Shown here piece after piece: positions 13,333 to 19,897 of a DNA stretch of 19,897 nt (its first letter is position 1; the number at the start of each line of letters is the position of its first letter). The position numbers and the translations under genes are program-made. The DNA comes from NZ13-RE01 sp049718665 (GTDB lineage: Bacteria; Dictyoglomota; Dictyoglomia; Dictyoglomales; Dictyoglomaceae): assembly GCA_049718665.1 (NCBI GenBank), contig JBNARO010000034.1, positions 1-19,897 on the forward strand, in the 5' to 3' direction. The notes beneath the pieces are model-generated. The model saw only the letters and a list, made by a program, of their open reading frames with translations, was not told the origin of the DNA and made no database searches.

Positions 13333-14986
13333 AAGAACTTCCTCCTATAAATTCTCTAAGAATAGAGGTCATAGGAACTTCTGTGGGAGACAAAGGAAGG
13401 AAGTGAGATAAAATATCTAATATTCTTTTTGCCTCAGGATATTCAGGATAATACGGAGGAACTGCCTTAAGCATAGGCTCTGCAAAGTTTTTTAAAACAG
13501 AAAACTCATAAACTAAGGCAGAATTGAACATAACATCTGCTCGCTCCTGAGTTGGGAAGATATAAAGATCTTCCGCTCTTCTTACTGATGGCCATTGCCT
13601 TATAGAATCTAAAACTCCATATCCTCTAAATATACTATCCCTCACAATCCTTCTCATTAATCTTGCATCAGTAGTTGGAACTCTATTTTGATTATCAATA
13701 TTTAGATGAGTTAGAGCACTTACAAAGATATGATACTTCATATAACCAGGAATCCCAGAGGTTATCTCAGGATTTAGTCCATGAATTCCTTCCATAACAA
13801 TTAAGCTTCTGTCTTCTAATTTTATTACTTTGCCAGATTTTTCTCTTCTCTTCTTCTGAAAATTATATTTAGGAAGCTCTACCTCTCCATCATTCATAAG
13901 AATGTTTAAATGCTCATTAAGGAGCTTAATATCCAAAGCGTAGGGACTATCAAAGTCATAATTTCCAAATTCGTCTCTTCCTATGAATTCTGGAGGCAAA
14001 AAATAGTCGTCCATTTCTATAACCAATGGTTTAATCCCATTTACCTTTAATTGTATTTGTAATCTTTTACTAAAAGTAGTTTTTCCTGCAGAAGATGGAC
14101 CTGCAATAAGAACTAATTTTAAATCTGGAAGTTTTGAACAAATTTCATCAGCAATTTGAGCAATCTTTTTCTCATGTAAAGCTTCTGCAACTTTTATAAC
14201 CTCAGAAATCTCACCCTTCTCTATAGCAGAATTTAAAGAAGCTACATCAACAAGTCCTAAGATCTCTAACCAATTTTTATATTCATAAAAAGTTTGAAAT
14301 AGCAAGACAATTTCCTTAAATTCACTTATTTTAGAAAGATCTTTATCATCAGGGAGTATTAAAATAAAGCCTGGCTGATAAAGCTTAAGAGAAAAAGTTC
14401 TTAAATAACCTGTAGAAGGAACTAAAGGAAGATAAGAATATTCGTAATGATTGTCTACTTTATAGAGTTGAACTTTGGAAGAAGATATATATTTTAAAAG
14501 CCTTATCTTGTCCTCTTCTTTTCTCTTCTCAAAAATTTTTAAGGCTTCATCTTTTGAAACTAAAATTTTCTCTATAGGAATATCTTTTTCTGCCAGTTCT
14601 CTCATCTTTTCTTCAATAATCTCTAAGTCTTTCTGCTTTGGAGTATAATTTTTAAATCTCCCATAAAGACTTTTGTGATAAGAATGCTCTACTACTACTT
14701 TTAAATCTGGAAATACCTTTTCACAAGCTAAATTAAGAAGAAAAATGTAGCTCCTTTCCAAAACTCTCCTTCCAAAATTACTTTTCACCCCAATAAAATC
14801 CAATTTCATGTCTTCTTGAATTAAATAATTAAGATCCTCTATTCCATTGTCCACTCTAAGAGCAATAGGAATATCTCCTTCTAATAAATTTTTAAAAAGA
14901 TCAGAATTTTTTGATATCAACTCCTTAGCAGAAATAGGATTTTCCTCTTTCAATCTAATAGCTCCTCTAATCTCAATATTTATCAT
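13322..14986 (-). CDS. ThrRS-like domain / uridine kinase-like P-loop fusion (putative nucleoside kinase)
   Basis: A 554-residue fusion. Residues 1-60 resemble a TGS-type domain and 65-240 resemble the threonyl/alanyl-tRNA synthetase second additional domain, including an HSYH motif (101-104). A uridine kinase/phosphoribulokinase-like P-loop domain follows from about 285. Walker A is GPSSAGKTT (296-304). A kinase-type acidic segment IEMDDYFLPP is at 323-332 and the MEGIHGLNP block near 400. The architecture is known from thermophiles and Firmicutes as 'nucleoside kinase', but its physiological substrate is, to my knowledge, not firmly established. The synthetase-like part has no aminoacylation catalytic core, so it is not a tRNA synthetase. 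A strong GAGGAGGA ribosome site precedes the ATG. It is monocistronic and divergent from the secreted-protein gene. Confidence 0.85.
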   Translation of the reverse strand: MINIEIRGAIRLKEENPISAKELISKNSDLFKNLLEGDIPIALRVDNGIEDLNYLIQEDMKLDFIGVKSNFGRRVLERSYIFLLNLACEKVFPDLKVVVEHSYHKSLYGRFKNYTPKQKDLEIIEEKMRELAEKDIPIEKILVSKDEALKIFEKRKEEDKIRLLKYISSSKVQLYKVDNHYEYSYLPLVPSTGYLRTFSLKLYQPGFILILPDDKDLSKISEFKEIVLLFQTFYEYKNWLEILGLVDVASLNSAIEKGEISEVIKVAEALHEKKIAQIADEICSKLPDLKLVLIAGPSSAGKTTFSKRLQIQLKVNGIKPLVIEMDDYFLPPEFIGRDEFGNYDFDSPYALDIKLLNEHLNILMNDGEVELPKYNFQKKRREKSGKVIKLEDRSLIVMEGIHGLNPEITSGIPGYMKYHIFVSALTHLNIDNQNRVPTTDARLMRRIVRDSIFRGYGVLDSIRQWPSVRRAEDLYIFPTQERADVMFNSALVYEFSVLKNFAEPMLKAVPPYYPEYPEAKRILDILSHFLPLSPTEVPMTSILREFIGGSSFTY

Positions 14987-15022
14987 TTAAATTTTTCCTC
15001 CTCATATGTGATAAAAATCATG

Positions 15023-15051
15023 TACAAAATATTAATTTTTAGGTTTATAAT
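15023..15051 (+). promoter_or_regulatory. Candidate promoter of the duplicated secreted protein
   Basis: TATAAT (15046-15051) is a consensus -10 box. The -35 region TACAAA (15023-15028) at 17 bp is weak. The expected start is near 15058, about 30 nt before the ATG. Confidence 0.4.
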
Positions 15052-15087
15052 ATATCATAAAAATTTTAAAGAAAAGAGGTGTAAGTA

Positions 15088-15939
15088 ATGAGAAAAATTT
15101 TTATTTTGTTAACCATATTTTTCTTTTCCCTTCTTTTTTTATTCCATAATACATTTGCCCAAGACAATAAAGCACATCTTTTGGGTCTGGCTATTGTAGA
15201 AGATGTATCAGAAGATGAATATGGTTTAACAGTTCTTGATGGTCTGTTTAGTATTACAGAATTTAAAAAATTCCCTGCGGTTGATAGTTTTAAGATTTAT
15301 TCCCGTTGGACAGGAATTGGGGAGCATAAGATAAGGGTTCAGATTGTAGATGACCAAAATAATGTTATAAACACTACTGAAGATGAAGATTTAGCCTTTG
15401 AAGAAGATTTTGAAACCTATTACTATATTCATGATTTTAATAATACTGTATTTCAAAAACCTGGCGTATATCGAGTACAGGCGATATTAGATGATAACGT
15501 GGAATTTGAGATACCTTTATTTATTCATCTCTCAGGTCAAGAAGTAGAATTCAAACTAAAATCCGAGGAACCCCTTTTAATATTCTCAGTTCCAGCTATA
15601 GAAGTATATGAGAAGTATAATGGATTGCAGGTAGTATCAGGTGCCTTTGAGTATTTTGCTTTTAAAGAATTTCCTGGAAAAGAGGATTTCATTATAACCA
15701 ACGGATGGTATTCAGGAGAGGGAAAATTTCAACAGCATACTGAAGTTTTAGATCCTGATGGAAAAGTTATATATAAATCAGATCCTCAAAGTTTTGAGAC
15801 AAGTCCTAAAAGCGTAACCGCATTGTATGATGAGTTAACGGATTTTGAGTTCTCAAAGCCAGGAATGTATGTAGTAAAAATTTATTTAGAAGATAAACCT
15901 GTCCTTACTTATCCTATTCTTGTAAAGCAAAGACAATAA
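15088..15939 (+). CDS. Secreted protein with two tandem copies of an unrecognised domain
   Basis: I do not recognise this 283-residue protein. Residues 1-24 are a clear signal peptide (Arg/Lys start, long Phe/Leu/Ile core, NTFA-QD cleavage near 24), with no lipobox. The mature part is two copies of one domain, about 35-148 and 168-281. Matching pieces are GLTVLDGLFSITEFKKFP with GLQVVSGAFEYFAFKEFP, IVDDQNNVI with VLDPDGKVI, and FQKPGVYRVQAILDD with FSKPGMYVVKIYLED. The alternating hydrophobic pattern and the late G-Y/M-V-K segment look like a beta-sandwich. The mature region is acidic, with no catalytic motif or cysteine. It stands alone between divergent and convergent neighbours, so context says little; a cell-surface or ligand-binding role is only a guess. 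Confidence 0.85.
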   Translation: MRKIFILLTIFFFSLLFLFHNTFAQDNKAHLLGLAIVEDVSEDEYGLTVLDGLFSITEFKKFPAVDSFKIYSRWTGIGEHKIRVQIVDDQNNVINTTEDEDLAFEEDFETYYYIHDFNNTVFQKPGVYRVQAILDDNVEFEIPLFIHLSGQEVEFKLKSEEPLLIFSVPAIEVYEKYNGLQVVSGAFEYFAFKEFPGKEDFIITNGWYSGEGKFQQHTEVLDPDGKVIYKSDPQSFETSPKSVTALYDELTDFEFSKPGMYVVKIYLEDKPVLTYPILVKQRQ

Positions 15940-15943
15940 TATA

Positions 15944-15963
15944 GGGCTGGGAATCCTCAGCCC
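15944..15963. terminator. Bidirectional hairpin between convergent genes
   Basis: GGGCTG (15944-15949) pairs with CAGCCC (15958-15963) across an 8-base loop, 4 bp after the stop of the secreted-protein gene and 37 bp before the end of the convergent hydrolase gene. The flanks are AT-rich but have no perfect T-run, so it is a moderate terminator in both directions. Confidence 0.55.
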
Positions 15964-16000
15964 ATCTCATTCTTTAATGCTATACCTTCCTACCAAAATT

Positions 16001-17083
16001 TTATAGAACTCTAAAGAGTGTTGCGATTATTAAATTATGAAGTCGTGGTCTAAATTCTATCATCTGTTCCAAATTATTTCCCTCTATAGGGGTAATGCTT
16101 CTATCAGGAAGAGTGATTACATTACGAGATATATGAGTTCTATTAGAGAGAAATATTACAATTAATTTCTTAATGGGATCAATCCAGAGACTTGTTCCAG
16201 TATAACCTGTGTGTCCAAAACTTTTTTCACTGAAAAGGTCCCCACAGGAAGATGAAATACTTTTAATTGTCCAACCTAATCCTCTTTTCTCATCTTTAAA
16301 AGATACATGCTCTCTTGTAAAAAGTTCAATAGTGTAGGGAGAAAAAATCATGTAATCCTCATTTATATAAGATCTTGCATATTTATATAAATCTCTTGCA
16401 GTGGAAAAAAGACCCGCATTCCCACTTATTCCTCCTTGGTAATAAGCCAGTTCATCATCAGGTTCTCCCCTCAAAATTTTTCCATCCCTTTTACAAGTTG
16501 GTGCTACTCTTTCCTTATTTTGGGGAAGAAATCCTGTATCTTTCATATCTAAGGGATCAAAAATGTTTTCTTTAACATATTTGTCAAAAGATGTGCCTGT
16601 TATTTTTTCTACAATATATTTTAAGAAGATAAAATTTAGACAGGAATAGACACAATCCTCGCCTGGGGTATATAAAAGTTCTATCTTTAAAAGTTCTTCT
16701 TTTAATTCTTTAGGATTTTTAGTATATTTCCAAGCATTAGAATAAGGGGGAAGTCCCGAAGTATGAGTAAGAAGATTAAAGATTTTCACCCTTTCCTTTA
16801 ATCCTGTAGAAAATTCCTTTAAAAATTTTCCTACAGAATCCCAAAGCCTTATTTCTCCCTCTTCCAGGAGTTTCATTATAGAAGGAGTAACCGCTACTAC
16901 TTTAGTAAGGCTTGCAAGATCATATATGGTATCTACAGAATTTTCTTCTTTTTCAGGAAAAAGTGCTTTATATCCATAAGCCTTCTCTATAATGATCTCC
17001 TTATCATTTCCCACTAATAAAACTCCACCAGGAAAGGTTTCCTTTTCTATATATTTTTCTATTAGCTCATCAATTTTTCTCAT
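16001..17083 (-). CDS. Serine hydrolase of beta-lactamase fold, AmiE-like
   Basis: A 360-residue class C beta-lactamase/DD-peptidase-like enzyme. The SxxK motif is S58-L-T-K61, the Tyr motif is Y146-S-C (in place of Y-x-N), and the third motif is HTG (291-293) in FGHTGYTGTS. LLTHTSGLPPY (105-114) is the usual family marker. There is no signal peptide, so it should be cytoplasmic. It lies 9 bp after a NamZ-like gene. In Bacillus subtilis the namZ operon also encodes AmiE (YbbE), a beta-lactamase-fold amidase that strips stem peptides from MurNAc. I infer the same role here, or another cell-wall peptide hydrolase activity, rather than antibiotic resistance. An AGGAGGAG ribosome site overlaps the NamZ stop codon. 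The C-terminal part (TLPDRSITPIEGNN) is less typical. Confidence 0.85.
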   Translation of the reverse strand: MRKIDELIEKYIEKETFPGGVLLVGNDKEIIIEKAYGYKALFPEKEENSVDTIYDLASLTKVVAVTPSIMKLLEEGEIRLWDSVGKFLKEFSTGLKERVKIFNLLTHTSGLPPYSNAWKYTKNPKELKEELLKIELLYTPGEDCVYSCLNFIFLKYIVEKITGTSFDKYVKENIFDPLDMKDTGFLPQNKERVAPTCKRDGKILRGEPDDELAYYQGGISGNAGLFSTARDLYKYARSYINEDYMIFSPYTIELFTREHVSFKDEKRGLGWTIKSISSSCGDLFSEKSFGHTGYTGTSLWIDPIKKLIVIFLSNRTHISRNVITLPDRSITPIEGNNLEQMIEFRPRLHNLIIATLFRVL

Positions 17084-17092
17084 TTTCTCCTC

Positions 17093-18235
17093 CTAATATA
17101 ACAAAATATCTTCTATAAATTCCTTATATTCCTCTTCTTCTTTCTCCCATCTCTCATATATTTCCTGCCAACTTTTACCATCCATAATATCCTTCTTTGT
17201 CTCCTCATCACCAATCAAATAATCTATTCTCTCCACCTCATTATATTTAACAAACTGAATTTTATCTGGAAAATACTTAAATATAATTTTCAAAAGAGAT
17301 AATGATACTTTTATAAAATCAGAATTGTATCTCAATGGGAAAAATTCTAAACCTCTACAAACCTCTCCTTTATATTTAGAAAACTCTGGGACAAAATACC
17401 TTTTTCTAAAAGCTATGTCGGTAAAATTTTCCTTTAATAACTCATTATATAATATATCCTCATCAAGCCATGGAGCACCAATATATTCAAAGGGCTTTGT
17501 AGTTCCTCTTCCTTCAGAGATATTTACCGCCTCAAAAAAGCACATTCCCGCATAACAAATTGCAGAACTAAAAGTAGGAAGGTTTGGAGAAGGAACATTC
17601 CAGAGAAGTCCTGTATCAGGGTATAACATATTTCTCTTCCAATTCTCCATTTTTATAATTCTTAAATCAACATCTAATTTTTTTATCTTTTTGAAATAAA
17701 GAGCAAGTTCACCAACAGTCAATCCATATCTTATAGGAAGGAAATACCCACCTACAAAGGAATTTAAATTTTGCCTTATCCTTGGTCCTTTAATAATTTC
17801 TCCTCCAAGGGGATTAGGTCTATCTAATACTACATAAGAAATATGAAATTCACTGGCAGATTCTAAGGTATAGACTAAGGTATATATAAAGGTATAAAAT
17901 CTTAATCCCACATCCTGAATATCATAAACTAAAATATCTATATCCTTTAAATCCTCCTCATTAGGTCTTAACTTTTTTCCATATAAACTTACTAATTTTA
18001 TCCCATATTTGGGATGGTAAGTATCTTCTATATGAACCCCATCAGATATTCCAAAAAATCCATGTTCAGGAGTAAATATTTTTTGAATTTTTATTCCTTC
18101 CTTTAACATTAACTCTATGTTACTTTTCAAATCCTTAGAAACTCCTGAATAATTGGTTATCAACCCTACTTTTCTCCCTTTTAAGATTTCAAAATTATCC
18201 CTTCTTAAGATGTCAAGTCCTAAAATTGTTTCCAT
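17093..18235 (-). CDS. namZ: DUF1343 exo-beta-N-acetylmuramidase, NamZ-like
   Basis: The 380-residue protein shows the DUF1343 blocks in order: GLITNYSGVSKDL (24-36), FTPEHGFFG (about 54-62), VSLYGKKLRP, DIQDVGLRFYTFIYTL, VLDRPNPLGG, and SEGRGTTKPFEYIGAPW. Characterised members release terminal MurNAc from peptidoglycan fragments with the non-reducing end exposed. Unlike secreted B. subtilis NamZ, this one starts directly with METILGLD and has no signal peptide; the stop of the upstream pseudogene lies only 15 bp before it, leaving no room for one. It should therefore work on muropeptide fragments inside the cell. It is followed after 9 bp by the AmiE-like hydrolase. GAGGTG precedes the ATG. 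NamZ fold assignment is firm; the intracellular role is inferred. Confidence 0.85.
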   Translation of the reverse strand: METILGLDILRRDNFEILKGRKVGLITNYSGVSKDLKSNIELMLKEGIKIQKIFTPEHGFFGISDGVHIEDTYHPKYGIKLVSLYGKKLRPNEEDLKDIDILVYDIQDVGLRFYTFIYTLVYTLESASEFHISYVVLDRPNPLGGEIIKGPRIRQNLNSFVGGYFLPIRYGLTVGELALYFKKIKKLDVDLRIIKMENWKRNMLYPDTGLLWNVPSPNLPTFSSAICYAGMCFFEAVNISEGRGTTKPFEYIGAPWLDEDILYNELLKENFTDIAFRKRYFVPEFSKYKGEVCRGLEFFPLRYNSDFIKVSLSLLKIIFKYFPDKIQFVKYNEVERIDYLIGDEETKKDIMDGKSWQEIYERWEKEEEEYKEFIEDILLY

Positions 18236-18250
18236 TTTTCACCTCTTGTT

Positions 18251-19834
18251 TTAATTTTCTTCTCTAAGAATCTCATAAATTTTCTTTAACAAAATTAAAC
18301 TTTCTTTCACTCCATCTATCTCTAAGGTTCCAGTAATTAAAACTGCTTTTATTTTTGGAGATATCTTTCTTATTTCTCTAAAAACAGATAGACCATCCAT
18401 AAAAGGCATATTTAAATTCAGTAATAAAAGCTTCACATCCTTCATCCAAAACTCTATATCCATTTTCTTCCAATAGTTTCTTAATCATATATCTTATTTT
18501 CCTCTTGGAACTTCCGCTTCTTTTTCTACTTCTCGAATATTTACCCCCCCCAGGAAGATAGATTTTAAAAGCTGTTCCTTTTCCTACTTCACTATATACA
18601 TTTATAAATCCACCATGATCCTTCACAATAGAATACACTATAGAAAGACCAAGCCCAGTTCCTTCCTCTTTTGTAGTAAAAAAGGATCAAAGATTTTATC
18701 TATAATCTCCTTTGGTATACCTACACCCGTATCAGAAACTGTTATCAAAACATAGGGACCCTGCTTTGCAAAAGGATTCCATCTTGCATACTCTTCATTA
18801 AGATAAATATTTTCTGCAGATATACTCAGAACACCACCATTTGGCATAGCATCTCTTGCATTTACACATAGATTCATAAGAACTTGATGAATTTTTGTGG
18901 CATCTCCCATAATGGGATATAAGTCCTTGGAAATTTCCACTTTAATCTCAATATCCTTAGGGAAAGTCTCCATTAAAAATCTTTCTATTTCTCTAATTAT
19001 ATGTTTAACTTGAATAATTCCTACCTTGCTGACTTCACTTCTTACAAAAGATAATATTTGATTACTAAGATTTATTCCCCTTTGAAGAGCAGATTCCATC
19101 ATATCAATAGTATTTAAAATATTTTCATCTCTAATCTTTGTTTTCAACATTTGAAGTCCCATGAAAATAGGGGAAAGGATATTATTTAAATCATGGGCTA
19201 TACCTCCCGCAAGGACGCCAAGACTTTCCAACCTCTGGGCTCTCAAAATTTGAGCTTCTAAAAATTTTCTTTTTGTAATATCTGTATTTATAACTAATAT
19301 CTTTTCAGGCTCTCCTTTTTTATCCCTTACTAATACCCATCTATTCTCAACAATAATCTCTTTTCCATTCTTAGTTTTTTGTTCTACCTCTTCTCTCCAT
19401 TCTCCCTCTTTTAATACTTTTTCTTTTATTTTTTCATATAAAGAGGGATCTTTAAACTGACTCTTAGCAGTCTTCTTCCCTAAAACCTCCTCTTTCTTCC
19501 ATCCATAAATTTTCTCTGCCCCTTTATTCCAAAAAAGGATTCTGTCCTCGAGATCTTCAACTATAATAGCATCTGTAGCCCAATCAAGAAGTTCTGCTTG
19601 TTCTTTAATAACTTCTCTTTCTCTCTCTAAATTTTTTTCTAAAAGAGAACGAGCTTTAGATTCCTTAGAAAGTAAACCATAAAGAAGAAAGGCAGTAATT
19701 ATCACAAAAAACCAGTCTTTATATATTTGGAGAATTTCTAAAAATCTATTCGAGAACAAAATCCAAAATCCACCAAATAGCAGGTATAAAAAGGTTATTC
19801 TTAAAGGAGCTCTTTTAAAGAATCTCCCTTTCAT
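18251..19834 (-). pseudogene. Decaying membrane hybrid histidine kinase (PAS-HisKA-HATPase-receiver)
   Basis: The intact first part reads from the ATG at 19834 (AAGGTGG upstream; the frame reaches a GTG at 19843 that is itself inside this site). It has two transmembrane segments (about 10-28 and 40-55), a PAS domain (about 75-185), HisKA with phospho-acceptor H214 in AGGIAHDLNN, an N-box with NARDAMPNGG, and G1 DTGVGIP. After FDPF the frame is lost at A6 (18678-18683); one extra T in the sense strand would restore FDPFFTTKEEGTGLGLSIV. A second slip is at C8 (18544-18551), after FKIYLPGG. The receiver lacks the N-terminal acidic VDDE segment and the helix after GYRVL, reads NLNMP where DLNMP is expected, and lacks the late KPF-type lysine-proline. 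Lesions of this variety point to real decay, not only sequencing error. The N-terminal kinase fragment of about 398 residues may still be made, without a complete ATP lid. Confidence 0.85.
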
Positions 19835-19860
19835 AGTTTCCACCTTATAATTTTTTTTCT

Positions 19861-19869
19861 ATTTTACCA
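19861..19869 (-). promoter_or_regulatory. Extended -10 promoter of the sensor kinase remnant
   Basis: On the minus strand TGG-TAAAAT (19869-19861) forms an extended -10 element about 27 bp before the chosen ATG. No good -35 box is visible. Transcription would start near 19854 and may continue into namZ, which has no promoter of its own that I can see. Confidence 0.4.
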
Positions 19870-19897
19870 TAGAAATTCACAAAAGTTTATTCTAAAA

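Noticed and set aside
15007..15022. TGTGA-N6-TCATG, a possible second CRP-like site
   Set aside because: Only one half-site is good, and TGTGA is common by chance in DNA this rich in A and T; spacing to the promoters does not fit an activator site.
16001..17083. Antibiotic-resistance beta-lactamase
   Set aside because: No signal peptide, an altered Tyr motif, and a NamZ neighbour favour a cell-wall recycling hydrolase.
19877..19881. TGTGA half-site (minus strand) near the sensor kinase promoter
   Set aside because: No partner half-site, and the distance to the -10 box does not match the class II position.
1..19897. CRISPR arrays, tRNA/rRNA genes, insertion sequences, toxin-antitoxin or phage genes
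   Set aside because: Looked for on both strands; no regularly spaced repeats, cloverleaf, transposase motif or defence-type protein was seen.

Overview
The window is strongly A+T-rich, and its proteins are rich in Lys, Glu and Ile. Shine-Dalgarno sites are strong, intergenic gaps are short, and many neighbouring genes overlap by a few bases. The gene families (pseudouridine catabolism, GH65 sugar phosphorylase, anaerobic-type glycerol-3-phosphate dehydrogenase with a DUF1667 partner, a ThrRS-like/uridine-kinase fusion, Ste24-like M48 protease) fit a thermophilic anaerobic bacterium. A Dictyoglomus-like organism is my best guess, but this is a judgement from composition and gene content, not a database result. 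No tRNA, rRNA, CRISPR array, insertion sequence or phage gene is visible. Every stretch without a gene is shorter than 300 bases.

Layout. (1) 1-4962, minus strand: an operon reading psuK-psuG-M48 protease-nadE. It is followed by a separately promoted gene for a secreted protein that runs off the left edge; its promoter carries a perfect TGTGA-N6-TCACA palindrome at the position of a class II CRP-type activator site. psuK/psuG degrade pseudouridine to ribose-5-phosphate and uracil; nadE makes NAD+. The psuK leader holds a terminator hairpin with a competing inner hairpin. (2) 5225-8250, plus strand: beta-phosphoglucomutase and a GH65 disaccharide phosphorylase, which together turn an alpha-glucobiose into glucose plus glucose-6-phosphate without spending ATP on one of the two glucose units. 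A LacI-family-like operator lies in the divergent promoter region. (3) 8254-10037, minus strand: a MurR-like RpiR regulator and murQ (MurNAc-6-phosphate etherase).

(4) 10276-13332, plus strand: three overlapping genes (glpA-like with a C-terminal cysteine-rich domain, a glpB-like NAD/FAD oxidoreductase, DUF1667) for anaerobic glycerol-3-phosphate oxidation. They are preceded by a good promoter, an inverted repeat around the -10 box, and an attenuator-like leader with mutually exclusive stems. (5) 13322-14986, minus strand: a ThrRS-like/uridine-kinase-like fusion. (6) 15088-15939, plus strand: a secreted protein made of two copies of an unrecognised domain of about 115 residues. (7) 16001-19834, minus strand: a serine beta-lactamase-fold hydrolase (AmiE-like) and a NamZ-like (DUF1343) muramidase. 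Upstream lies a membrane hybrid histidine kinase in visible decay, with frameshifts in homopolymers, loss of the receiver acidic pocket and Asn in place of the phospho-acceptor Asp.

Taken together, sections 3 and 7 look like a cell-wall MurNAc recycling pathway split over two nearby loci. NamZ and AmiE here carry no signal peptide, so they are predicted to act inside the cell. No known defence or mobile system was found. The most unusual items are the two compact leader switches (psuK and glp), the CRP-like class II promoter, the duplicated secreted protein and the decaying sensor kinase.
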